64,000 nt of DNA, from the NCBI RefSeq assembly GCF_000150275.1, contig NW_002060947.1, forward strand, positions 4,020,335-4,084,334, written 5' to 3'. A program made the translations under genes and the position numbers. Source of the stretch: Trichoplax adhaerens. Lineage: Eukaryota > Placozoa > Uniplacotomia > Trichoplacea > Trichoplacidae. Positions 50,101-62,592 of this stretch are shown piece by piece. The notes beneath the pieces are model-generated. The model was not told the DNA's origin and did not search any database. It was given only the letters and a program-made list of their open reading frames with translations. Position 1 is the first letter of the stretch. Every line of letters starts with the position of its first letter.

Positions 50101-50643
50101 GATACATTAGTTGGTGAACGCGGTCTTAAACTGTCAGGTAAAAACTGCCATTGCGGTATTTAATATAACTTCTGTACTCTATAATAAGTGAATCTCAATA
50201 TCAAATGACATGTATTAACATTAGGCGGTGAAAAACAGCGGGTGGCTATTGCAAGAACTATTCTAAAGAATCCACCAATTATTTTCTACGACGAAGCTAC
50301 TTCAAATTTAGATTACATTACCGAACAGGTACAAATTATTTTCTGTTTGAATCGAGTGAACTATAATCCAGATCCTCCTAATATGTGATTTTTTATATAC
50401 CAGACAATAATGGAATCTCTAAAGAAAGTAACCAAAGGCAAAACATCGATTTACGTAGCTCATCGCCTATCAACAATTACCGATGCTGACGAAATTTTAG
50501 TATTAGGAAACGGACGCGTTTTAGAAAGAGGAAATCATGAATCGCTTTTAAGCGATCCAAGTACTTACTATTCATATCTATGGAATAGCCAAATGAGATC
50601 AAATAGTAAAAAAAGTAACGGTTCGACGCAGAAGTTGGATTAA
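47102..50643 (+). CDS. ABCB7: Mitochondrial ABC half-transporter ABCB7/Atm1
   Basis: Inner-membrane exporter that moves a glutathione-linked sulfur/iron-sulfur precursor from the matrix for cytosolic Fe-S protein assembly. Thirteen exons: 47102-47350, 47644-47776, 47991-48177, 48292-48373, 48533-48621, 48754-48841, 48947-49121, 49201-49358, 49477-49640, 49721-49850, 49966-50137, 50225-50328, 50404-50643; 656 residues. The transmembrane part contains [19 protein letters not shown] and [20 protein letters not shown], hallmarks of Atm1-type exporters. The ATPase has Walker A GGSGSGKST (437-445), Q-loop VVPQ, signature LSGGEKQ (541-547), Walker [13 protein letters not shown] (561-572) and H-loop His597. 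Human ABCB7 (752) has a longer presequence and a Cys-rich tail; this one ends SNGSTQKLD without cysteines. Confidence 0.95.
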
Positions 50644-52076
50644 GATCGCGATTTAAAGAATTAAAAATGACCTTAATGTTGATTTTTTTAAGGCTAATCT
50701 CGCATTATTTAAGCTGAAAGAAAGGATTATAATTTTATACTTCTAGGCTAAGCGTTTAGTTATAGTTTTATTACGTAAACACGGAACATTTTAAATTTAT
50801 GAATAATCAACAAAAATTCATTTTTGGCAGTGCTAGTAAACTCTGCAAAGTAACTTTCTACATTTCAATCGTGAAGTTAACTTATCTTACGAAATTACAT
50901 ACTTTCGATTCTTGATATCTTCATATGGAGTTCTAATTAAAGTTGCTGATTACAAGATAAAATCGTGCAGTATAATCGAGGTCAACTTGATTCTCTAAAA
51001 CAAACTGAATATTTGGGATCAACACTGAAATAACTGGGATCATCAGCAAATAATGTCGATGCTATGATGTTTGGCTCCTTAACTAGCTCTTGGATTATAT
51101 TTAAAAATTACATCGTTTAAGATAATCGTGCAGTCATATGATCTTTAAAACTACAAAGATCGAAGCAATAAACATGAGTTGTTGATGTTTCTATTCGGAT
51201 AATTGATAAATGACCAGAATGCAAGTATGCAATATTGTACGGACACACTAAAATTTGATATTTATACATCTCTTTTTATTAAACATCAAAATTTTAACAT
51301 ATACAAAAACGATTGATTACAATATAAGTACGATTGATAACTGTTGCAGCATTACCAATACTACAATAGATTATAGAGCATTCTGCACATCTCATGACTA
51401 CCCAATCTTCATGAATGCTTAATTAGTGTTATCAAGTAGAACTGGTATCGAAACAGATTTATGCTCGCACATTTCCTTAATTAATCAAAGTTCACGTCTG
51501 ATTATTACAAAGTGTTAAAAAGCCTGCAGTTATTAAGTTACCTTATGAAGATTGATCTACCAAACCGCAGGAATATTATTTATTTCTGACTGTATCAGTT
51601 AACCAAGCGCCATTATTTTTCGATCACGATTAACAATTTCACACATGATTATAATCAATACTGTCTGTAATCGAACAAAACACTTTACAAGGCGATCGTA
51701 GTTGTCAAGGAAAGCTATATATGGAAATAAAATTATGAATAAAAAGTTATTAGAAAATAATTAATGCAGCGTAACTGAGATGGAATAATAATGCATAAAA
51801 ATTATGAAAAGGAATATTACCCGCATGTTGCAGTACAGTAAGTAATCACTCATTTCTTTGTAAGCGTATTTACTAATCAACTACACAATGTGATAGATCC
51901 CGAATATCCGTAGTGCACATACTGCACAATACATTTGGCACTATACATATTAGTTGTGATACTACTGTAAAACTAGAGTGCAGAACCGCCGATATCCGCT
52001 TGTTGGAATAAGGCACAGCCGTAAATGCTGTAACAATACAAAAAATTCATTATATTGCCTACCTTCAGAATAGTGA
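50644..52076. other. Tail-to-tail spacer between ABCB7 and PNISR
   Basis: AT-rich 3' flanks of both genes. No exon-like frames or repeats of note. Confidence 0.5.
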
Positions 52077-54798
52077 TCACTTACGAACGCTCTTCTTACG
52101 ATATCTATGATATTCTGGAGATGAACTTAAATCCCTATGATGGCGACTGCTTTTATACTTATCACTATAAGATGTTCGTCTGCTGTCAGGAGACCTACTA
52201 CGCCGTCTTCGGGGTGAATAACTGCGACTACGACTACGACTTCGACGGCGTGATCGATGATGAGTGTGATAATCTCTTTTGGAATAATCTTCTTGGTTAG
52301 ATTTATCATTACTAGATCGACGACTGCGAGGTTTAGAATCGCTTTCACGCCCAGGAGCTTCACCTATAACGATATAATTGAATTTCTAAAAATTCCCTTA
52401 TTTCGAATTCTCTAATTGGTAATCCCTAACGAACCCTCTACAGCTATAGCTTCTACTGGCGCAGTAAAGTAATCATAGAATAGGATAATTTGTGATTTAT
52501 CGTATAACCTTTTGGCTATGAACTAAAGTTGAATTTTATAATACCTTCACGAACGAAACTAGCATTAACATCGTTAGCATTATCTTCTGATTTGGGCGTT
52601 GTAGACGATTTGATTCTAGTCTTTGCAGAATTATCGTCATCTTCATCACTGTCTTGATCATAAGCTCCTAGGTATGTAATATTTTCACGCTACAGTTAGT
52701 ACTACTGGCACAGTCAATTTTTAATGTAGTAGTAAAAATTTACCTAATCCTTCAAGCGCTGCTAAAGCACTAGAACTAGCCAGCACTGTCGCTGTAGCTA
52801 AGTTGAAACAGCAAATGAGCAAATTTTAGTCCAAAAATATGACTGAAATTAATATACCACAACTGAAAGTAAGGACACTCGCTTACCAGATTTCGTAATT
52901 TGTAAATTTTCATTAGCAATACTCTGAATCATTTCGTCGGTAACTTCTAAGAGAACTTCCGTTAAAATTTTTCTAACATGAACCAACTGTTTAAATTTTA
53001 GAAAGAGTATTTATTTTGTTAATGAAAGTGGTAATAATATCTTAAAGGCAAAGAATCTTTACGACAATGTTTGAGGAATAAAATAATTGCTTTGCACTTA
53101 TATATCATACCAAATTTTGTTCTGATTGTAAGCAATGTTCTTTTACTATATTCGCACTTGATAATGCTTCTGTCTTTTCATCAGTATTGTATGCTTCGCT
53201 ATCACTATGTGCGCTCTAACGAGAAAAGCAATTATACCAAAAACAATGGTATATCAATTGTAAAGAACAAAACCAACTTGCAGTGCAAATTATACACGTT
53301 AATGGATTATTCCAATCATACTTCAGCTTCTTGAATTGGTGAAGGTGAATTCATAGGTGATGCCTCAAAAGCATACCCAGAATAATTTAAAGATGTAGAT
53401 AATTTATCTGATTTGTTAAAACTAGCATTTAAATTTTCCTGTTGAGACTTTTTCTGCTTATCTTTCTCTAATTTTTCTAGACTTTGTCGGAGCCACAACG
53501 GTAATGTTTTTTTCTTATTATTCTCCGCTAAGAAAAAAGAGCAATATTTTCCAGTTATTTCTCATTACATTGTTAATACTTTTGAAAAATTTTAAGTTTA
53601 GTGGTATAGCAATAATTAATTCAAGCGAATACCAAGAAGTTGATATTATCATAAACGACGAGTGAGCACAGTCAATCCGTAATAGTATTAATATAAAATT
53701 ATCAACCGATCCATTCTTACAGTGTATGATTATGGTCAAGATAATTTATGCGATACCGTGATGATGTGTCTTATAATATAATACCTGCAGAAGCGGATAA
53801 ATGGCTAGCGTCGGGTTGTAAACCTACGGGTGCTGTTAATTCATTATACTGGTCGTAGCCGTAACCTATAGGGGCATGAGGATTAGGTAAGCTATCAGCG
53901 GCATTTGGAGCTCCCCCATATAGATCTTGTTCAGGATAATGATTATAATATGGCGCTTGGTCTACAGTCATACCATCCGGACCCACTGGTATTACAGGAG
54001 CATGTTGCATATGTTGTGATGACTCATTATCATATAATATTTCATTTCCAGACATTGCACTATAGTTATAATGATCCACGTTAGATTGTTGTAACCGATC
54101 TTGCTCAAAATTTGCATCATGAGGATAAAAATGGGAAGGATGTCTTCCGTCAAAACCCATCTCACCACCATGTGCAAATTGTCCGCTCAGATCATTGTTC
54201 CTATGGGATACAGATTCTTTATGTTTAATCCACTCAGCCGCTTTTTGCGCCCAGATTGCAGGATCTATTCATTTTATATGTGTATATTGACATATATAAG
54301 TATATGTTTAGCATTTATAATAATAGTATACAATTGATACTCTAAAAAAATGAAATTCTTTCGAAATTCTTATCAGTATTATTGATTTATTGTATGCTCG
54401 TATTAATAACCATTACAAGCTGAAGCTCAGTAAGACTCTAGCCAAATCATAAAAAGTATCACGAAGACTTTTACTCTAAGCTCTGATAATAATGATAATC
54501 ACAGCGATTGTACCAATACTGTATACTCGTATTTTTTAACCGATGAATAAAGACACAATTTATGATGCGGGAAGCAACAGAGAGCAATCATGATACGGCG
54601 ATAGAAAAATCTATCATTTCATCCATGGTTAAATCTACTGTAATTTATGTATTAAAATCTCATACCGTTATTCGCTGGATTTTGCTCTCCATAGTAATTT
54701 CCATAGTATCGTTGCTGCTGGTAATATTCCTGTTGCTGTTGCCATTGATTAGAATTATCATTTGGATTAGGCATTCCCCTTCCCTCTTGATGCCACAT
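52077..54798 (-). CDS. PNISR: PNN-interacting serine/arginine-rich protein
   Basis: PNISR (SFRS18) is a nuclear-speckle RS protein that binds pinin. Eight exons: 54666-54798, 53785-54264, 53322-53527, 53111-53215, 52887-52986, 52744-52797, 52545-52667, 52077-52363; 495 residues against 805 in human. Matches in order: Gln/Tyr-rich start MWHQEGRG; DPAIWAQKAAEWIKHKE; a Pro/Gly/Tyr/Asn-rich middle; KKTLPLWLRQSLEKLEKDKQ (about 205-232), the best conserved block; VRKILTEVLLEVTDEMIQS; SSSALAALEGL followed by an acidic run; then an RS domain with repeated Ser-Arg. The C-terminal RS domain is much shorter than in human. The stop codon overlaps a perfect GTAAGT donor at 52074-52082, so a further exon is conceivable. 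No RRM, so not a classical SR factor. Confidence 0.88.
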
Positions 54799-57461
54799 CT
54801 TCTATTTTTAATTTTTTTACACTAACTTTTACGTTTATGAACGTGTTTTTTATTAAAGCTATCGCCTTGAGCTTTGACGCAAACGAGGAAAAGTGTATAA
54901 TAATAAATATGATCAATTAATAATGAATCAATACTGACAAAACTACCATACAATTTAATCAAACTCTTGCCTATCCTATCTGCTGTACAGTACTAAAATA
55001 AGCGTAATATCACTCAGGTACAGCATATTTCGATGTATTAACTATCGATAACTTATTCTAATAATAATGGATTAGATTAGATTTAAGTATTAATATTAAC
55101 GAGATCTCATGATCTCTTAAGAATACAGTATACTTATTTTGCTGTAATGTATTCGTATAAATCTCCATTTTCTAATTTTAAAGCTATCTCATGCTACAAA
55201 TAGATATATAAATTTTTAGTTTTAAATAGTACGAAAGGTGTTCTACACGTATGATAGTAAAGAATGACTAATTAGTATCTTCCTTTGGTCAAATGGATAA
55301 AAGTAATTAACGCAGAATGGAAGTCTACGCAACTAGCTGTCATTACCAACTTCAATTATTTCGGGTTATGCTACTGTATAGGTATATACGATATTTCAAT
55401 AAAGAATATCTGCTAATACTACAAAAGAAATAGGATTTTACTTTTACTACCACTACGTTACTAAAACCAAATAACTACAGCTGCAATTACTAATTACGTT
55501 TCTATGCAGTATACAGTCCAGTACGATGGCTATCTATACGCATATTGATACATTCACTGTAAGTGCTTGATTTCGCTTTAATCAAATTAAGTAATTGCTA
55601 TGATTTAAAAGACATCGTAGTTACACACTATGCATTACAGAATGAAACGTTGCCTAGCTGTAGAATCATGTCTTAAGCTATTAATTAATTAGAGTATATT
55701 ATTAATTTGATAGTGAAAGCTAGCAAAATTTTCTTTTAGCTATAGTTATTGTAAAATTCAACATACTGCAATCGTATTGGTTATGGTATAGAATAAACAT
55801 GTAGAGCAAATTGGTTAATGATATAATACGAGTACGTTGACCAAAAAATGATAGCATCCGACAATATTTTGATAACATACCTTTTTCAAAGTTAATAGAG
55901 TAAAATAGCTGAACGAATGAAAAGCAATGTAAGTTTTGTTTTTTTTTAATGTAGATTCCTTTAAAGGGAACAGTTAAAGAGTCAGGTAAAATTCATTTAG
56001 CACAACATCACAAGTATGCATACGTAATAGCAATTAATGAAAAATAAAATACGTGAACGACTATTATCCAGATCGAATCAGTATTTCAATAGAAGATTTT
56101 AAGTAAAGTATTCTACATACAGTTAGGCCAATAGTGGATGCTTTTCGTAGTTTAAAGTTGTGCTAGTAGTATTGGCGTAGTGGTAACTTTCTATCTATGT
56201 TTATTTCATCATTATACATTCGACTGTGAAATTATTTTCTAAGTCATCTACTGCAAGTCCGAGTGCTGCATTTGAACAGAGTACTGGAAGCATTTTTTAA
56301 AGTAAAAGAAATTGTATTACCGTGTCGTACAAGCAATGGTGGTATACTGTGTTAACGGTGTAGACTACTTAATTGAATCGATCTTTCAAAGCCGAGCATG
56401 GAGTAGTCTATGTAGAATGAAGTAAATATCAAGTAGCAGGTACAAACTACGTGTGGAAAATGCAGCCTCACTACCAAACACTTGGCGAAAAAACGTCTGC
56501 TGCTATGAAATGGACGACTCGTCCATGACTACAGTACTAGGATTTCTAATTTTTAAAACACCTTACATAAGCTGTCATGAACAAGTAGGCGATTAAGCCT
56601 TTAACACTAGCGAAAACTTGCATTTATCTACTGCTAAGCCAAGTGTAGTACTACTGTAATTGAGCATCCATTTTATTGTAGAACGATGTATTCTTAGGAA
56701 GGCAATGTCTTATTGCTACATGTTGTCTCGCCTGGCTGACTACAGTAACGTTGCTCGGCAAACTGGTGTAAGGTTAGAGTAACGCTATGAAATGGTTCAA
56801 TATTGTGGCTGAAGAGTACATAGCATCCAAACCTATCAAACTATTATTCAAGTAGAACGAGCTAATAGAAAAATTAACTTTTATACTAGTTTGTAGAGAC
56901 TATCAAGCGAGAAAATAACTAGGTTGCAATGAAATCAGCAAAAAATCTTTTTCATCATTCACAGGCGTATGTTTGCAATGCTAGACAGTCGTGACACAAG
57001 TGTTGTTACTCACTGAAACAGCATTTGATCCAAACGCTACAAATTCACTGTCAAATTTTCTCGAATTGAATGACTTGTATGATTGATCAATCCAAAGTGG
57101 AGCATCTTCAGATAAAGTACAAGATTTTTTTGTCACTTTTTAGTCCAATGGTGAAAATTTTGATGGGTGGAAAATACTGCCCAATCGATCCGCTCATGTA
57201 CCCTTGTACAGTACTGTAGGTCAATGGCCACTAACGATCATAGTACAGAATAAAGGCAGTGTGTTTAAAAAAGCTTGATTACTCTTGGATGAAACGATAT
57301 TGAATGACAGCTTTCGATCTTGAAGACCAAGTCTTGCAAGGAATAAGAGGAAAATCAATCAATTTCAATGAATTCTTGTTGCAAATAGGCAAAAGGATGA
57401 AGGAATTTTTGCCCTTGCAGCAGCTCGTCTAAGACGTCCTGGTGTAGTGAAGTAACTGAGT
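54799..57461. other. Left part of the PNISR-NUP43 divergent spacer
   Basis: About 2.7 kb of AT-rich sequence upstream of PNISR with only isolated pentamer palindromes (about 54983, 55510, 57207). No gene or tandem repeat recognised. Confidence 0.5.
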
Positions 57462-59275
57462 CTGCAGTACAGTACTGTCCTTTGATGGACGTCCACTGGA
57501 CTCGGACGCTCGGACATCATTTTAGCCATGAATGTTGCCGCTATCGTTGTACAGTATGGACAGTATGGACAGTATGAGTATTTGGATATTTGCTTCTTAA
57601 AAGTCCATTTACTCTACAGCAAATGGACAATTGTATATACAGTATACACTGTAAAGTCTATGGGATGCTTTTGAATTCGTAATATAGACACAAAAGATCC
57701 ATACGAAGCCTCGATTGTGTTTTCTTCTTAACGCTATGGCCTCTACAGTGTATTTTTGCGACATTTTCCACCATCTTGGTTTGGAGAAAAGTCTGTGCGT
57801 CCGTCCGACCGAGGTGTAAAGTACTGAGTACTGTACTGAATCAGCTACCATGTACAGTACAGTACAGTACAGTACTCGAAGAAGACTTGGACGGACAGAC
57901 CTTTTCGACCTCGTCTCGTCAAAATATTGTTTCAAACACTTGGTTGGTTTGGAGAAAAGTCTGCGCGTCCGTCCGACTGAGGTGTAAAGTACTGAGTACT
58001 GTACTGAATCCAGCTACCATGTACAGTACTGTACTGTACTGTAGTACTGTGGACGTTAGCCAGTTTGAACGAACGTACGAACGTCCAATTTGAACGTCGG
58101 ACGTTCATTGAACGTACCAACGTACACAGTGTACAGTGTTAACACTACAGTATATACTGTACATAGTGTACACTGTACAGTACGGTATAAGACTATACTA
58201 TACACTGTACAGTACTGTACATACAGTAGTACTGTACGTAACAGCGTACAGTATACTGTAGTCATGACTAGTACTGTGGACGTTAGCCAGTTTTAATGAA
58301 CGAACGTACAGTACACACAGTACGAACGTCCAATTTGAACGTCGGACGTTCATTGAACGTACAGTACCAACGTACACAGTGTACAGTGTTAACACTACAG
58401 TATATACATAGTGTACTGTACACTGTACTGAAAGTGTTTGTAAAAGACGTTTGTACTACTGTACTGTATGTACTGTACTGTATACAGTAGTATTGGGGTG
58501 GGATTATACAAACTGACTGTACAGTATACACAGTACAGTACTGTACACTATACACTGTACAGTACAGTTCGTCGACGTCCGATCTGACAACGAACGTACA
58601 TACCGAACGTCCAAAATCGAACGTCCGTTGGACGTCCAATCGCTCGACGTCTACAGCACTACTGTTCTCAGTGTACTGTACTCGAAGAAGACTTGGACTG
58701 ATTACTCTTGGACGGACAGACCTTTCCGACCTCGTCTCGTCAAAATATTGTTTTCGAACACTTGGTTGGTTTGGAGAAAGGTCTGTGCGTCCGTCCGACT
58801 GAGGTGTAAAGTACTGAGTACTGTACTAAATCAGCTACCATGTACTGTACTGTACACTCAGTGTACAGTATAGTACTCGAAGAAGACCTTGGACGGACAG
58901 ACGTTGTCGACCTCGTCTCATCAAAATATTGTTTCAAACACTTGGTTAGGACACTACTTTAGTATGAAAAAGGTCCATTTTATTGTCGCTGATTTTTTTC
59001 TAATTGAAGTAAGATTACGTTGAATCTTGGATTAGTCGTTACTCAAGTTCTACTTGGACATTTAAATTCGTTCCAGCAATTTTACAGAATAGACACCGAA
59101 AGATCCATACTAAATAGCTATTCTTCCATATTGACGTCCTCATTTGGTAAAGAAGAAAAGTCCGTCTGTCTGAGGGGTTCGTCAGTCCAGCTGTCCAGGT
59201 CTTCTTCGAGCTGTCCATAACAGTCACAGTACGATAGTGTATCGGTAGTTCTCGACTGTATAGTACTGCCATATA
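57462..59275. repeat. Composite repeat cluster: pentamers plus two larger unit families
   Basis: Family 1: a unit opening GGTTTGGAGAAA and containing CGTCCGTCCGACTGAGGTG, GTAAAGTACTGAGTACTG, CAGCTACCATGTAC, GAAGAAGACTTGGAC and CTCGTCTCGTCAAAATATTG starts at 57778, 57946 and 58768, with a partial copy before the last. A similar block appears inverted at about 59140-59215. Family 2: a block opening GTGGACGTTAGCCAGTTT, with AACGTCCAATTTGAACGTC and GGACGTTCATTGAACGTAC, occurs at 58049 and 58276, and a decayed relative lies near 58605-58640. Runs of ACAGT/ACTGT join them. The phrase AAAGATCCATAC also recurs at about 57696 and 59099. The cluster abuts the NUP43 5' end. Confidence 0.88.
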
Positions 59276-59365
59276 TTGCATAACGAGGTACTTCAGCACT
59301 TACCATACAGTAGAATGCGATAGCGCCAATCTGGAATTTTCCCTTTCCAAGTCCATCAGGTAAAC

Positions 59366-62300
59366 ATGGCTTTCGCTGAGGTCCATTCGCGTGTCAAGAA
59401 AAGGTACAACTTGCAGGATAACTTCCAATCTTTGCAAGGCCATGAAAATCTACTTATTCAATATACTGAAAAGAAAATATCCAAATTGCGCTGGAGACCG
59501 GATCCCAAGGGCCATAGCAGCCACGAGAATATCTTTGCGACTGGTACATGGGACGAATTGGTAAATCATCTAGCTCTCGGTCCTAAATTGAATTGGCTGT
59601 CAAATCAATTCTACCTCAATGACTCCTTGCGGTAGCAATACTGTAGTCCTATATGAATAGAGTTGTTCTTTATAGCATACTGTATAGTGTAGATTGTGAG
59701 TATTCTTAATGGTGTAAAATAGAGTAGGCATACTCGTTTCTCAACAACGCTAGGCTGCTACTCTAAGCAACAGCAGTCGGTATGGATGATAATAGTTAGA
59801 ATTAGTTACTTGTGCGCGCGTAATAATTGTAATTAGCCAACTGTTAATTCGGTTCTGGCTTTAGCCATCATCCTGCGTAAAATACAAACTGCACAAATGC
59901 TCAATCCCATACTTAACATTTCAACACCATAGAGGAAATCACAACGATGATCCTAGTCTGCAATGACTTACTTACAGTAATAGCAATTTCAGACTGATAC
60001 AAGTAATACAGAATATTGCATATGACTCAACAGCCTTACGCATAGCTGAGGCAATCTACCTGTACTATACACCAGAGGTATTCTCCACTTTACTGAATGA
60101 AATGATCTTTAATCTCCTATCTTTGGATGGTATTTTATTGTAGCATAACGTCGTCAATATATGGAACTATGAGAAAGGCAGAACTTTCCGGGAAGATACA
60201 CACCAAGAATCTGCGCTGAATGAACCTCAACTTATCACCTCGATGCATCATCAAGGCGAAGTAACTGAATTAAAGGTCATTGATTGATTTTATTCTTGCA
60301 AAGACTTTGCTGCATACTTCACGAGTACTGTAGTACATTACGCATGATGTAAAATAATCCTTGTCTTGCTAGATTATCTATAGACCTCAATTGTATAACA
60401 CTATTCCGAAGGCTTGTCAATACTTATACGTAGATTTCGATTAATGCTTACACTATACAATGTGCTGTACTCAAATAATACCAATCTCAAAATAGACCAA
60501 ATTCTGTAGCAGACTGTCATGTCTTCCCAACGGCTATATGTACATTCATCTCTTGCCTACCTACGCACTACCTGAACTACTGTAATCTTTAATGTAATCA
60601 CAGTAAAATACTTTGAATAGCTTCTGCATGAAAATTCTAATTCTTAGTAACATCTGAAAAGCTAGACTAAATGAATACCAATTTGTACACTAGTATAAAC
60701 GTGATATTGTGTATGTCTAGGATACAGTAACTGAAGATGATAGCTACCAGTTTTAATGACGTCGCCTCCTAATTGAGAAGCTAGCATTTTCATTTTTTAC
60801 TTTCGGTTCCTGGTGACAACCAGCTGTTTTAGTAGTGTGCGGATAATGTGTGTAGGCCATTGTATCAAGAACAATCACTAATATTAAGTCTGCTTCCTTG
60901 TTTTATTTACCAACAGTTCATCGATGATGAAAAATTAATGACGTCCTCATCAAATGGCTCATTAGAATTGATTCAATTTTCACGGCCTCGACAGGTAAGC
61001 AACTCTCGCTCTTTCATTTCTTTTTATGCTAATACGTAGAACATATCAGCTAATTAGTAAACAGTTCTTCCAAATTTTGATACTCATAATACTATATTAT
61101 GTATATTTAAATATGCAGTATGCACAATTTAATGTATAGATCTCGTAGAAGCATCATCCACTATAGCAGTTAGTACTAAATTCTTATTGCCTACAATTCT
61201 TCATTATTTTTACTAACTGACTAAGGGATTATGTCGTATAATAGCTAAAAGAAGCTTTGGAGTAAATCGATAGACCTTATTCACTACTATTCTCCTTTTG
61301 CTAGGAATTGCAATCTATTTCTAAATGGAAAAATATCCATCATTTCTCATCCAATTCCTGTCCCTGCACTGGTTTTTCTGTCAACTTACCAAATATAATA
61401 ACCGTTGGTGAAGATAGTAGAATCAATATCTTAAAAATTGATGTACAAGCTCCAATTGCTACAATAGGTACAATCACAACCACATCACCTGTCACTTAGA
61501 TAGTATAGCATATTACTCTACCAAGTACTGTATTGCATTGTATTTACAGTGTATAGGGGATACTGTCGGCGAAGTTAGGTGTTCTTGGCTAGTCACAATA
61601 CATCATAATACATTTAATGTAAAAGTTAATGCGTTAGAAATTGAATACCTCTAGTTGTTGATTTATCATTACCAAAATGCCGCACTGTATGTATGATACT
61701 TCCAAAAGGCTCACTTATATCCTGAAATACTGATTTTTTGTATAGAAGACAACATAAGCAGCTGTTCCATCAATGCTGTAACATGCGAAGGAATATCAGA
61801 ATTTATTACTGTAGACTCTATGGGTCGTCTAAAGGTTTGGGATTTACGGCAGCCCTATGATAAACCCGCCAAAGTTATGGTTTTGTAAGTCAAAGTATAC
61901 TCTATAAAAATATCTTGCTTATTGATAGATAACAATATCGATGGTATTTATGTTGAAGGCTACTAAAATCGGTTTATTTGTAATTGCTCTAACTAAAGTT
62001 ATCGATATAAATTTACTTTATTACAGATCTGGAGAACAGACCTGCTTACAATGTATCGATCAACACCCTAATCAACCCCACGTTGCTATAACTGGTAGTC
62101 ATGATGGTTCTATCATTATTTGGGATCTTCGCCAAGATAAATACCCAACAGTTGTTCTAAAAGCCCATATGAGTACAGGTATAGAGTAAAAAATATTCAG
62201 TTCTTTAATCGAATTTATGTGTTATAGTTTTTAAATTGCAATGTTAATATAATAATTTATGTTACACTTTAGTTTGGGAAGTCAGATTCCATCGTCACTT

Positions 62301-62592
62301 CCCAAATAACTTATTTACTTGCTCTGATGATGGCTCAATTTGGCACTGGGATGGATCTTTGATTACTTCTACTAATTTACCAACATCTATCCGTAACTTT
62401 TCCGATATTGAACCTGCCAATGCTACAAATCCTTGGTTGATCAGTGATGTTATAAGAAACAAAATAAGAATTACCAGTGTTGCTCCTCACAATAAATTGC
62501 CTATTAATAGCTGTGACATCATAAATCAGGACTTGATATGTGGGACCGATGGCGAAGCAATAATAATTGCGCAAGATCTACTACTGAAATAA
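59366..62592 (+). CDS. NUP43: Nucleoporin Nup43
   Basis: WD40 beta-propeller of the Nup107-160 (Y) complex of the nuclear pore, also at kinetochores. Seven exons: 59366-59560, 60144-60275, 60917-60994, 61305-61467, 61746-61884, 62027-62178, 62273-62592; 392 residues (human 380). Visible matches: EKKISKLRWRPDP and FATGTWDE in exon 1, VVNIWNYEKG, CTGFSVNLPNIITVGEDSRI, FITVDSMGRLKVWDLRQP, CIDQHPNQPHVAITGSHDGS, TVWEVRFHRHFPNNLFTCSD, and near the end CGTDGEAIIIAQDLLLK, the family C-terminus. The N-terminus is about 35 residues longer than human before EKKISK; the ATG used is the first in frame and follows the repeat cluster by only ~90 bases, so the 5' UTR or core promoter must be very close to the repeats. 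Confidence 0.95.

Noticed and set aside
57609-59306. Open frames in the 57-59 kb cluster
   Set aside because: They follow the repeated units and pentamers, overlap on both strands, and contain no protein motif.
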